Source: Myoxocephalus aenaeus (Eukaryota > Chordata > Actinopteri > Perciformes > Cottidae). Taken from it: DNA of 64,000 bases. Below are positions 45,745 through 56,063 of the stretch, in pieces. Position 1 is the first letter of the stretch. Each line of letters opens with the position of its first letter. Location of the stretch: NCBI GenBank assembly GCA_038501785.1, contig JBAMJR010000087.1:147001-211000 (forward strand), given 5' to 3'. Both the position numbers and the translations under genes were made by a program. The notes below the pieces were generated by a model. That model did no database searches, was not told the origin of the DNA, and saw only the letters and a list, made by a program, of their open reading frames with translations.

Positions 45745-45811
<67 letters not shown>
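45745..45811. repeat. (TA)n microsatellite
   Basis: About 33 TA units. It marks the downstream edge of the retrovirus-like remnant. Confidence 0.95.
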
Positions 45812-45813
<2 letters not shown>

Positions 45814-46070
45814 TAGGTATGTGTAATGGAAATTTAATTAACCTTATCAATCTCCTTTAGAGAAAACAAATGCGATGTGAAACACTTAAATGTCTTTAAG
45901 CATTTATTAAACAGAAACTTGGAATAATTCAATTGAATGGACAGAGCTCGTCACCACAGATGGTTCGGAGGTCTGACCAGGAAAAATAGTTCAACATGAG
46001 TTTTATACATCAACAATTATTATGTGAGAATAAATTCCAAATATGCACATTAAATCTCTGCCCAGCTAAT

Positions 46071-46268
46071 TTATAGGGCAGCAATCAGACAGCAGAAATG
46101 CATGTCTGACTGTGATGTCATCAAATGTACAAGACAATAGCGTTGTCTACAGTTCACTAATTGATACACCAACCGAGCCAACCGTTCTGCAATATCTGTC
46201 ACTTTCTCAGGAGGGACAGGTAAAGCAGAAGTTCTCAAAATTGAGAGTATGGCTCCCGTGTCAATCAA
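46071..46268 (-). pseudogene. Retroviral-type protease fragment
   Basis: Begins MIDTGAILSIL, the DTGA active-site motif of retroviral aspartic protease, followed by about 50 residues with no family match and a stop. Only the first lobe is present. Confidence 0.55.
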
Positions 46269-46472
46269 ATATGGAACATATTACCTTTAATAGTTAACAT
46301 GACTTATGGTCATTTTCTAAAACCTTAATTTTCATTCAAATATGTCTTATATGTGGGTGTGGGTGATGTCTGTCTAGTTTTAATGTGTGTATCGCATGCA
46401 GAAGTTTGTCATAATCCAAATCAGAATTTGCTCACCCTTTGTGCTGAGGTGTGTGTGTCAAACGGTCCTTCT

Positions 46473-47318
46473 CTAGGTTCCGTCCCGTCGCCCCCCACTC
46501 CTCCGAGTCAGATTTCTGCCGGATCCTCCCACCAGCGTTGTCTTATTCCATGGGGCCCACGGACAGTCCCTTCTCCAATGTCCGGTTCTGCCGCACATGT
46601 AGCACAAAAAGTCTTTGGTTTGTGAGTCAAAGTCTCTTCCCCTCTGTCTTCCTCTTTGGGCCTTGTTTTCTCTTTGGCCGCCTCTGTCCTCACGCCTGCC
46701 TTCTCTCTGTCCATGTTTTGAGCAGTCTTGCTTTCCATCAGCCCCGCCGGATGCCATGGCCCAGCACATTGTCAGCTGGGCATCCCAGAGTTTGCGCTGA
46801 CGATACTTGGTTTTCCCTTCTTCTTTCGGCTGGTGGTTGGATGGCTTTCCTTTTCGAGGAGCGTAGGACGGCGGGAGGGAGTCCCTAGCAGGATCCACAC
46901 GACCATTCACCTCGGACAAAGAAAGATACAATTTAGCAGTGCATTCAGTTCCTTCATCCTTTCCCCTTGCTTTATTTCTTGTATCACACTCATTCCTCAA
47001 TCTCTTCCTTTCCCTACTTTCTGCTTCCTCTCTCCACATACTGTACGCCCTCCAGTCCGCTTTAAACGGTTCAGAGTTCTTTCTTTCTACCGCTTCGTCT
47101 TTCTCTCTCTGATCCAAACACTCTCTGAGTTGCTCCAATTTCTCCAGGCTGAAACTCCCCTTCTCCGGAAACCCCATTTTTACCCATTCTTCCAATTGGT
47201 CCACAGTTTGTTCATCCCTCTTCCACATACATTGTATCACTGGAGATAATACTTTGTAAACAGGCTTTACAGGCGGCTCAGGCTGCACAGGCTTCGCTTT
47301 GCTCTGATTTCTACCCAT
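46473..47318 (-). pseudogene. Retrovirus-like gag, near-intact frame
   Basis: The start at 47318 gives MGRNQSK, a Gly2/Ser6 N-terminal myristoylation pattern typical of retroviral matrix. The following region is charged and helical (CMWKRDEQTVDQLEEW..., FKADWRAYSMWREEAE). It then has a basic Arg/Gly/Gln-rich stretch and a single CCHC knuckle, CYMCGRTGHWRRDC, of nucleocapsid type. At about 280 residues it is shorter than full gag, and the central capsid region seems reduced or missing. The frame is open throughout. Confidence 0.7.
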
Positions 47319-47483
47319 TTCTCCCACCAAAAACAAAAAAACAACGACTATAGTTCCTTGTCTACCTTCCTTTCAGAACAAGCTCATGTAATCAGGAAAT
47401 GAGACACACGATCAAACTAAAAAGACCACAAGCTACCGGTTCTACCACTAACCTCCAGTCACTGCTTACGGAAATATCCGAAC

Positions 47484-47815
47484 GATCCGGTGCAACACAC
47501 CAAGTGATCACAACCCGGTGCAACACACCAAGCTATCACAATCCGGTGCAACACACAAGACCAAACTTATAAAACTACAAGCATACTGGGACACATCTGT
47601 CCAGCACCCTATTTGTGCGAGATTTTCCCAGGTTCCCTCTGATTACTTGTTTGCGGGATTACCTGAATGATCCGGTGCAACACACCAAGTGATCACAACC
47701 CGGTGCAACACACCAAGCTATCACAATCCGGTGCAATACACAAGATCAAACCTATAAGACTACAAGCATACCAGGACATGCCTGTCCAGCACCCTATTTG
47801 TGCGAGCCTGATTTG
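47484..47815. repeat. 185-bp tandem duplication in retroviral leader
   Basis: The block starting GATCCGGTGCAACACACCAA repeats at 47484 and 47669 (period 185 bp, about 1.8 copies). Within each copy a shorter unit, CCGGTGCAACACACCAAG, repeats three times. It lies upstream of gag and could be a leader or enhancer-type LTR repeat. Confidence 0.85.
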
Positions 47816-47879
47816 CGGCAACTATAGTTCCTTTCCCAAGTGTCTGCAGGGATGACGTAGTTTTGAATTCAGCGTCTCA

Positions 47880-48420
47880 CTGGTTCCCTAAACAAAATGT
47901 CGATGGGATTTTTCCACTGCGAGGCCGCCGCCATGTTGAGAGCCGTGCAGAGGGAACCGATATGCTCCGACTTTAGAATTTCACAGTGAGACGCGTTACA
48001 ACAAGCATTAAAAACACTCTTTGGCAAAACGAGTCGTTTCACAGCTGATTCTGAGCATTGGGTGAGAACGCAACCAGAAGTTAGAATGTAAATAAAGAGT
48101 GGGAAAATAGATTCAATGCAGACATCAAAATCAATTTGAATTATCACGATATTCACCCCGAGTTTGACTTTGACTTTAACTTTATTTATTTGATGTGGAC
48201 ATCACAATGGCATTATAATTCCTAGCACACATCTATGCACAAAGGAAAAACCAGATGCACTGTGTTAAGTGAATATAGCGAATGCTAATTTCCAACACCT
48301 GTCCACACGGTTTCGTTACAGTTGTAACGAAATAGCTGAAGTACATTTTGTTCTTTGACCTCCAGAAATGTAGCAGTCAGCATGCCAAGAATGAAAATCA
48401 GAACATTGGCCAACTTGCTC
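47880..48420. other. No gene seen
   Basis: Mixed sequence with a weak SINE-like block near 48165-48210 (TTTGACTTTAACTTTATTTA). No coding frame with recognisable content. Confidence 0.4.
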
Positions 48421-48425
48421 TTTTC

Positions 48426-49500
48426 CACACAGGCCTGGCCCCACCCACCTTGAGCCAGAAAAAAAGAAAGAAAAAAAAAAACATTATTTATAATTTTATT
48501 AATTATTAAAAAAATATTAAAAAAATTATAAATTATACTAATTGTCAATATTTGTGTGTTTGAGCTATGGAATGTACCCAGTAATATTTGTAAAATAGGA
48601 TATCTGCGCTAAATATCTGCTTTTCCTGCTCGTCCTCTCTGCTCTGAGCTGCTCATGCACTTCTCTGCTGGTCTCTAATGCTCGTGCACATGCCGGGGCC
48701 ACGAAGCATTTGGCCCAAGAAAGTCGGGTCTAATACGCAGTTTAGCCAATCACTGATTAAAGATATAAATGATGGACATATCATTTATCCAATCCGCGCC
48801 CTAAAAAGGACTTCTGCGGGGCCAGGCCCCGGGTGCGTTCACAGCTAGTCTCTCGTTCTCATCTCGCGTGTTCTCGTTCTCTTCGCTTGTATTCTCGTGC
48901 ACATCTCAGCGCCATTTTAACGCCATGACAATGGAGCCCTAAGACTCAAGCCTAACTAGATCAAATCTCTCCTCCAAGACTTGGACTGCATGCTGCTGTC
49001 GGTTATAAGGGATTACATTCTGGAGGAAGTAAAGAACGCTGATTCGTATCGCCAAGTGGACGAGAAGAGTCATGGATATTTCCAGCTGATGTTCATGCTA
49101 AGCTACATCGGCGCTAACGGTACATCACTATCCAGAACGCCGCGGACACCATAGGTCCAGCGCTTATGACGGGCTGCTGTAATGAGGGGAGCCACAGTGC
49201 AGCTTTATTCCTGGCATTGCCCTCCGGAACTAAGCAGCGGCGACGGGGAGGGAGAGGCCAGGGCCAACGTTAGTTGTGTAGCAGTGCTAGCGGGCTAACG
49301 TTAGCCCGCTATAACTGCTACACAAAGAGAAAACGGTTGTTTAGTTACAGACGGAACAACATCATGCCAAATGTGGACATGCTATTCAACCAGCTGCAGA
49401 AGAGGAACATCGACCCTGCTTCATTAAAGGACGTGTCCAGAGGTTCACAGACAGCATTAAAAAAATCAGGTAAATAACTATATTGTAACGGACTGAGTGG
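48426..49500 (+). mobile_element. hAT element fragment with transposase remains
   Basis: 48426-48625 matches 54700-54875 in reverse (GGCCCCACCCACCTTGAGCC, GGATATCTGCGC), a family ending in CCGCCACTG at 54890. Further along, 48945-49110 reads LLQDLDCMLLSVIRDYILEE and 49340-49477 reads MPNVDMLFNQLQKRNIDP, which resembles the region of hAT transposases before the dimerisation domain. Frames are broken. The CAGTGGCGG end is missing on the left. Confidence 0.55.
49275..49323. repeat. Hairpin with perfect 22-bp core
   Basis: AGCGGGCTAAC/GTTAGCCCGCT is perfectly self-complementary and is flanked by TGTGTAGCAGT and ACTGCTACACA with a small bulge. It lies inside the hAT fragment. Confidence 0.8.
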
Positions 49501-50640
49501 CACGTCATGTTAACCTGTTATGTTTAAAGTGTTATTGTGTTTACAGGAAGAAGTTGTTCTAGATAAGATTACTGGTTATTGTAATTACTGGGTTCAGGAG
49601 GTCAGTGAATGTCTCATGAGCTGTGTAGCTTGTAGCTTGTCTACCTATGAGCTACCTGTGATCGGCGGAGCGAGTGAGGTGGGATGTTGTTGTGGAGCCT
49701 GTGGAGAGGAGGCTATGACCGGGAGCAGAGTGTGTTACGAGGTTTTGACTGTTGTTCTGGGCTAGGCTACGGCCCACAGTAGCCTGTTCTGTTGTTAGCG
49801 AATAAACACACAATAAACAAGCTAACGTCTTGGGACACTTTTAGTTGTGACAAGCTCCTGAAAACATGTGCGGCGGTAGAAGTTTTTACTCTGCTAAAAG
49901 CTAGTTTAAAAGATATAAGTTAAAGTGACAACAAAGTGTTGATTTGTCGAAGTATATTGTTATCCAAGTGGACCATCTCCCTCTCAGTTGTGTGCAGCAG
50001 CGAGGTCTGTTGTTATGTTAATGATTCGTCGCGCATATTTACGTGCAAACAGTTTACTGTGTAACGTGAACGCCAACTTGTTTTGTCTGTTGAAATGTAA
50101 TTAAACAGTTGGACGGTGGATTGATGACGGTGGTGTTGACTGAGGCGCACGTTGAAGAATAAATCCATCAGTAACAGAAGAACCAAGGGGTCGTGTATTT
50201 CCTGGAGGGAGTGATAAATTGCTCACGTCCAACAGTCTGTAAAAGCCTACATCGGCCTAGTCATCAAAGTGAATGAATATGATAGAAAACATCACAATGA
50301 TATTTGTTTAAATATTTTAAAAGGAAAAAGATCAGATTTTTATAAAAATGCGGGTAGTTAATAACATGATTATTCAGGTGTCCACCAAGTCAATGTCTAG
50401 AAGAGGCCTCGTTGTTTTTGAAGATGGCAAGTTGGCAACTATTCAATAACATAGTGGACTGTTTTCTGAAAGGGAGGACACGCTGGTAACTGACCGTCTG
50501 ATACAATTTGATGATGTAGTTATAATTTCCCATCATCTAAAGTTATTTGCAAGATTTTACATAAATTGTATTGTAGAAATATTTGACTTGGACATAAGTG
50601 TTCAATCAGAATCACTTTCATCAAAATAGCTTTATTGCAA
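49500..50640. other. No gene seen
   Basis: A frame at 49520-49765 is Cys-rich and does not match a known domain. The rest is AT-rich without coding content. Confidence 0.4.
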
Positions 50641-50793
50641 ATGTAAGTTGATTTATCTTCTACAGGTATGTGATGCCATCCTGATGAAGCCAAGGAGCGG
50701 TTCTCCTCTTCACAGAGACTGTCAGTCTTCTCAGGATCCTCATCACCATGACAACAGCTGAATCCAAGAGGTGTTTCTGTACTTTGAAGAGGA

Positions 50794-52400
50794 TCAAGAC
50801 CTTCCTGAGAAACACCATGACACAGGATCACCATTCCTATTTCCAGATAAAGATTTTATTGTCTTCCAAAACAGTCTTGGATTGTTTAGGTTGTTTGATG
50901 TTTCACTGAGAAAATACTCAGCTTTAGCCTTTTTAATTGCAACTGTGCAAGCATTGCGCAGTTGCCTAAAAAGCAGCCAATCTGACTCAAGACCAGAACC
51001 CCTTGCCTTGGCCCAAGCCACATTGCACTCATGTAGTAACGTGGATAAATCTGAACTGAACCATGCAGTATCACAGCCTTTTATCCTGCACTTTTTGAGA
51101 GGAGCATGTTTGTCAATAATTTCAATAAAACCTTCATAAAAGAATCTCCATGCACTTTCAACATCATCAATAAGGTTAATTCTTTCCCAGTCAAAGCCAA
51201 AGAGATCATGAAAAAGCCCTTGTTCCACAAAATGTTTCATATTTCGCTTTAGAATGATACGTGGCTTAGTTTTTTGAATTGTTGTACATCTAACTGTGGC
51301 AATAACACAGTGATCGCTAATGTCATTTGCAAAAATACTGGCAGGAGAATATTTATGGGGAACATTATTTAGAATAAGATCGATCAAGATGATTTTTCTG
51401 GACATTTTAGATTTGGTCTAGTGGGCATATCAACAATCTGGAAAAGATTCAATGAATCACATCGTGCCCTAAAATTTAGGTCACCAATCAAAACAATTTA
51501 ATTAGAATGTAATCCTGATATGAGGTGTATTAAAGAGGGAAGAGCTTCACTGACTGCTGATGGTGTCCTATAACAACCAACAACAGTAATATGAAGCATT
51601 TTAGATACCTCAAGATCAAGAGCCAAACATTCAAATTGTTTGCTCACTGATTTAGAGAGTAGCACCTTTACATGGAACTTACTTTTTATAAAAATAGCAA
51701 TACCACCTCCCCTATTTGGTCGATCAGTCCTATATACAGTATAACCATCAATATTAACATCCTTGTCCATAACAGATTTACTTAACCATGATTCAGAGAT
51801 AACAATAACATCTGCATCAGTTGAGTCAATACCAATAATATCCAGTTTGATAATAACCAGCCCTTGATTTAAAATCAGCAGGAGTAGTAAAACCTGAAGC
51901 TTCCTTGCTAATACAATTTGTAATATCAACAGGGCCAGAATTAGGGTGCACATTAAGTAAGTATAGTAAGCCCATAGTTCCAGAGAAGCAGTGCTATAAG
52001 CAATACTTTCATTGTCAGTGCTGTAGTTCAGTTTGTGAGGAAAAAACAGCTTACAGACACACCTAAATCACAGGATCGCTGCAGAGGCAGCACAGCAGGC
52101 AGAGAGGTAGACCAGGAGCAGGTAGACACCGACAGGCAGACCAGCAGCAGGCAGATATCGACAGGCAGACCAGCAGGAGGTAGACAGACAGGTAGCAGTG
52201 CAGGTAGCAGCAGATAGCTCACAGGCTGGCGGAAACGCAGGCAGAAACAAAGCGGCAGACCCAGCAGCAGGCAACGGAAACTGCAGGCAACGGGAATAGA
52301 AGGCAACGGGAACAGCAGGCAACGGGAGGCGGCAAGCAGTCGGGCAGGCGAGCGGAGCCGAGCAGGGCAAAACTCACGGAACAGAGTTGACATAATTCTA
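50794..52400 (-). pseudogene. LINE 5' half with APE endonuclease remains
   Basis: Minus strand, from high to low: a GC-rich 5' region with CAGGCAGACCAGCAG-type repeats (52090-52350), then 51953-51498 with the endonuclease features DVIVISESWLSKSV and RGGGIAIFIKS and VVGCYRTPS, then 51405-50794 with LIDLILNN, ISDHCVIA (the catalytic SDH) and the linker toward RT (CDTAWFSSDLSTLLHECN, FWKTIKSLSGNRNGDP). The frame breaks between the two and RT is absent below 50794. The LINE is L2- or CR1-like, not assigned firmly. Confidence 0.75.
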
Positions 52401-52525
52401 TGTTTTTTGCTCAGTTCACGATTCACGTGTAGTGTTTAGGGCTATTTAGGGCTCTCAGACCATAAAACACTGTCATACAAACACTCAATTACAGGACAAA
52501 CAGACATGGAAAGGCTTGTGCTGCC

Positions 52526-52579
52526 ATCTTGGATTCTAATGACCCCAACTGAGAGGTTGGGGTCACTAGAATCCGAGAT
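52526..52579. repeat. 24-bp hairpin with 6-nt loop
   Basis: ATCTTGGATTCTAATGACCC... pairs with GGGTCACTAGAATCCGAGAT, 22 of 24 pairs, loop TGAGAG. It lies between the LINE and zinc-finger exon 1C. Confidence 0.8.
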
Positions 52580-52920
52580 TCTCCACTCCTCTCCCCCAGG
52601 CTCCTCCAGCCAGCATTCAGTCATGCTCCTCATTCATCATCGGATTGCAACAACTTCCTTCACCACCACCACCACCACCAGTGTCTGGACTCCAGGGGGA
52701 TTCTGCCTCATCAGAACTCAGCATCAATGCCCCCTGATTATCCTGTTTCAGGATAGAGTCCATTCGCCAAAGACTTTGCAATATTATGCATAGGAAATAA
52801 ATATATTGCTGAATTCTAAACAAGTCTCTCCTGATTTAACTACAATTAATGACCTGAAAACGGACTCAGATGTGACTTAAACCCGTAAAACGAGCACGAA
52901 GACCGGGAACAATAAAGAAA
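52580..52920. other. No gene; intron-side sequence of exon 1C
   Basis: A CAC/ACC trinucleotide run lies near 52660-52680. From about 52830 the sequence matches the intron side of exons 1B and 1E (AATGACCTGAAAACGGACTC). Confidence 0.5.
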
Positions 52921-52930
52921 AAGCACAAAC

Positions 52931-53075
52931 CTGACCTGTGTAGCTCATGTTCTCTTAGACGAGAAACTGTCTCCTCATAATCTTCTATTAATCCGTCCAA
53001 CTCCCCAAAAGACTCCTCAACGACCGCGTGGACTTCCTGCTTCACCAACAGTCTCAACATTTCTGCTTTAGACAT
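52931..53075 (-). pseudogene. Zinc-finger first exon 1C, orphan
   Basis: Begins MSKAEMLRLLVKQEVHAVVE, ends HELHRS plus G at donor TCAG|GTTTGTGC, so start, frame and splice phase are kept. It is 45 nt (15 codons) shorter than exons 1A and 1B: the segment from ENERR to PRVQP is lost in frame. The NRF1-like site lies upstream at about 53137-53150. No finger exon follows on this strand before the plus-strand gene B, so it looks orphaned, though splicing to distant gene A is formally possible. Confidence 0.6.
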
Positions 53076-53136
53076 GGAGACAAACTCAGGAGGAGACGAG
53101 AGACGAGACGGTCCGCAGAATGGATCTCCTCACAAC

Positions 53137-53150
53137 GCATGCGCAGTAGA
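53137..53150 (-). promoter_or_regulatory. NRF1-like site upstream of exon 1C
   Basis: ACAACGCATGCGCAG, identical to the site at exon 1B and in the same place relative to the ATG, followed on the minus strand by GAGGAGATCCATTCTGCGGA. Confidence 0.6.
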
Positions 53151-53159
53151 TGTGAGTCC

Positions 53160-53640
53160 CAGTTCTTGCATTCTTAGAAAAGTCCACCTATTGTTCACAC
53201 GTCACCTCAAGGTGCAGCCCAGAGATTGGAGGAGACCTCGCTCTGTTCCTCCTTGTCGTTCCCGTTAGCTGTTGGGTTTTGATGAGCTTCTCCTTCTCAC
53301 AGCTGCAACATTCCTCAGGCAATGTGTGCTCGTTATCTCTTGCAGTGAACCGCTCCCTTGGCCCTGAGTTCTGGTTCCCTACAGTTGTTATCTTATTTGC
53401 TGGTGGCGTGATGTTTCTGCTTTGTTCCACAGTCGCTTCATACATTCAGTAGTTTTCTATTTGATTTGACCTTCCAACATGTAAACATATTGCAATACAT
53501 AATAGCAATCGCTAGGAGCGCTGTTAAGCAGTTTTCTCACAGAATCCATATACTCTGTCCCACTAAATAAAGTATTTAAAAATATTCTTTCTGATTATTA
53601 TTCAAATGAATCAGTAGGAACCAACAGGCTTGGGTCTGAT
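53160..53640. other. No gene seen
   Basis: No recognisable coding frame. 53540-53690 is repeated at 55485-55605 (GAACCAACA.GCTTGGGTCT..., GAGAGACACACAGCTGGTTT), so this is duplicated sequence. Confidence 0.5.
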
Positions 53641-53692
53641 TGCCACAGACCGGAAGTAAAACCGTGTTAAGAGAGACACACAGCTGGTTTTC

Positions 53693-53792
53693 ATGTTGGC
53701 TCAATCTCATCTCCTCACCAGGAGGTTTAGTTCTGTCCCGCTGTCAAACCGTCGAGTGTTTGAGTCTCTCGCAGACATGTTGAACCCTTTCA
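53693..53792 (+). CDS. Candidate mitochondrial-targeting first exon
   Basis: I do not recognise the gene. An ATG at 53693 opens MLAQSHLLTRRFSSVPLSNR, rich in Arg, Ser and Leu with no acidic residue in the first 20, like a mitochondrial presequence. After 33 codons (RVFESLADMLNPF) it meets a strong donor, CA|GTAAGT, at 53792/53793. An ETS core, CCGGAAGT, lies about 40 bp upstream at 53650, as at many mitochondrial-protein promoters. Without splicing the frame runs on to a stop at 53870. The upstream 150 bp is repeated near 55500-55605 but there the exon itself is absent. No second exon was found in the window. Confidence 0.3.
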
Positions 53793-53967
53793 GTAAGTCA
53801 GCAATAGATGCAGACTTGGCACCAAGAGAATTACCCACAATTCATTGCACTGTGTCGTTAAACACGGGTTAACCAGTGAAAGCATGGAAACGTAAAAAAA
53901 AAGGTAAACAAAGAGGACGGCACGTGTGTGTTCAGCCTGGTGAATTACATGAACTCAGAAACATTAA

Positions 53968-54430
53968 GGATTAAAGATGGAACATGAAAACACATGAAAT
54001 CAGAGGATATTTATGTATTTATTCATCAAACATTTCATTTTGTTATTGAAGCGGACAAAAACAAGTAAATATAATTATTTCTGATTTTAAAAGTGTGATA
54101 AAAATTAATTTTATTATTACAGGTTCAAAACTATTCAACATGTATAATATTTTGGTTATCCTCTCTGAGGAGGAGGTGGAGGCCATAATCCAGGCTAATA
54201 ATCCAGGGGTCAGCAGTCAGTAACTCTTCATGTTTTAGGGACAGCAGCTTTCTTCCTTTATCTTATTATCATACATTTACTTTTTATTAAATGCACCAAG
54301 AGAGTTTTGGGTCATAGTTTACTAATAATTTATTTCCTTAAAAGAGTAAATTGCTAATGTGGCACCAATGAAAGGAAATTAAAGAGATTTGAGACATTTA
54401 TTGGAGTTTAGTTGTGTTTTTAATTTTCAG
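53968..54430. repeat. Segmental repeat R1, copy 2
   Basis: Direct-orientation match to 28800-29330 (ATTAAAGATGGAACATGAAA..., GGTCAGCAGTCAGTAA..., GGCACCAATGAAAGGAAATT). It stands on the upstream side of exon 1C as copy 1 does for exon 1B. Confidence 0.8.
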
Positions 54431-54532
54431 AGAATTGAGTAGTAAAATGTCCTCCAAACATCCTTCTTTGTATTTTTTATTTTCCTCCTAACATTTGCTT
54501 GATATATAATATGATTCTGAATACTATGACCA

Positions 54533-54700
54533 GGGACCATGGCTCCTGATGGTGTGGAGTTGAGCTGAGCAAGGCTTCAGGCTGAGATGTATCCAGGAAT
54601 CCCTGTGGACGGTGACCGGAGGAGGAGCATCAGCAGCAGCCGGACGGAAAGTGGGAGAAATGAGATGTGCAAGAAGGAACAGGAGAAAGGAAACATGTTT
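54533..54700 (+). repeat. Inverted copy of 61035-61190
   Basis: CATGGCTCCTGATGGTGTGG..., CCTGTGGACGGTGACCGGAG matches the reverse complement of 61040-61190 closely. In the 61-kb copy this block lies directly upstream of the LINE C-terminal piece. Confidence 0.8.
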
Positions 54701-54704
54701 TGCG

Positions 54705-54890
54705 CAGATATCCTATTTTACACATATTACCGGGTATATTCCATAGCTCAAAAACACAAATATTGACAATTTGTATAATTTATTAATATTATTACAATTA
54801 ATAATATTATAAATATTTTATTTATTTTTGATGGCTCAAGGTGGGTGGGGCCCTGTGGCCCTCGATTGGCCGGCCGCCACTGGCACAATA
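54705..54890 (-). mobile_element. hAT terminal fragment
   Basis: Reverse-oriented copy of 48426-48625, here keeping the terminal GGCCGCCACTG at 54890. It lacks the internal part. Confidence 0.6.
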
Positions 54891-54894
54891 TGAA

Positions 54895-55850
54895 TAACTA
54901 CAAAACACCAGGAATATGTCGACATTACCTCTGAAGTCAATTGAATTTACCTGATATGTAATGTGTGATTCAGCTTTGTGAAGAGTGAGTTGTGTTCATA
55001 ATTTCTATGAACACAGAGTTAAACCACCTGGTAGAGGATTGATTGTAATCTGCTGAAGGTAAACATGTGTGTATTCTGTATTTCTAGTCCTGTAACAATC
55101 TAATGTAGTTTGTAAAAGTCATGATGCTAGTCCTGCTTATTGTGTATTGGTGTGTGTTTTGTGTCACATTAGATAAACATACTACTGACGGCGCCACAGA
55201 GAAATTCAAAAACGCTTGCAGGTCAGATTTGCAGAAATGACATCTGCTCCATCCAAAGTGGGATGAATGCCGTCTCTCCTAATCAGACCAGGTTTCCCCC
55301 AGAAAGTCTGCCATTTATCTACGAAGCCCACATTGTTTGCTGGACCCCACCTCGACAACCAGCGGTGGAACGATGACATGTGGCGAAACATCTCTTCATT
55401 GGTCAGGAGTCTCAGACTTTTTTTAATTAATAATTTTAAAGTATTTTTTATTTGTATGGATCCATGTACTCCGTCCCAGCAAATAAAGTATTTAAACATA
55501 TTCCTCCTGATTATTATTAACAAGAATCAGTAGGAACCAACAAGCTTGGGTCTGAGTGCCACAGACCAGGTACAAAAGCCCGTGTTAAGAGAGACACACA
55601 GCTGGTTTTGATACTGAACACAAAATCACGATTAGCGGTTTAACACTATTTAACATTTATAAAGTTTATTTGTGCCTCTTTTTTTTCCTTTTTACATTCT
55701 ACACTCATTGCAGAGGAGCTTTGGCCCATCAGTGCCAGCAACAACAACCAAACAATATGTATAATATCACAGCGGGTAAAATAAGTTTGGAACAGGTCAG
55801 CATTTTTTTAAGAAAACCAAACAAATCAGTTCAGAAATGAAGTTACGTGT
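54895..55850. other. No gene; duplicated blocks
   Basis: Frames at 55206-55533 on both strands overlap the same sequence and have no domain. 55485-55605 duplicates 53540-53690. Confidence 0.45.
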
Positions 55851-55854
55851 AATA

Positions 55855-56000
55855 AAATGACACAGGGAAAAAGTATTGAACACGCTGACTGAAAAGTATT
55901 TAATACTCGGTACAAAAGCGTTTGTTGGTTCAAGACGCATCCGTAGAAACTAATCTCATGCATTGCTCAGGTGGGATTTTGGCCCATTCTTCCACACAAA
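55855..56000 (+). mobile_element. Tc1-like 5' remnant
   Basis: CAGGGAAAAAGTATTGAACA..., CTAATCTCATGCATTGCTCA resembles 31180-31320. Only the non-coding end remains. Confidence 0.55.
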
Positions 56001-56063
56001 CAGTCAAGAGAACAACAAAACCTAGCATCATTAATCTTTCAAAACTGTAAGAAACAAATTATC

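Larger units (their letters stand above)
45830..47880 (-). mobile_element. Endogenous retrovirus-like remnant (gag, protease)
   Basis: Order on the minus strand: tandemly repeated leader (47484-47815), gag (47318 to 46473), protease piece (about 46268-46080), then AT-rich sequence to a TA run at 45811. No reverse transcriptase, integrase or envelope is present, and no pair of long LTRs was recognised, so the element is truncated. The gag features point to a retrovirus-like rather than Gypsy-like origin. Confidence 0.65.

Noticed and set aside
46353..47249. Plus-strand frames of 90 to 173 codons
   Set aside because: Antisense of the retrovirus-like gag, without recognisable domains.
49520..49765. 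Cys-rich 81-codon protein
   Set aside because: No conserved spacing of cysteines, no signal peptide, and it lies beside a hAT fragment, so chance is the better reading.
52028..52426. Cys/Leu/Pro-rich minus-strand frames
   Set aside because: They come from CAGGCAGACCAGCAG-type repeats in the LINE 5' region, and both strands and frames give similar low-complexity peptides.
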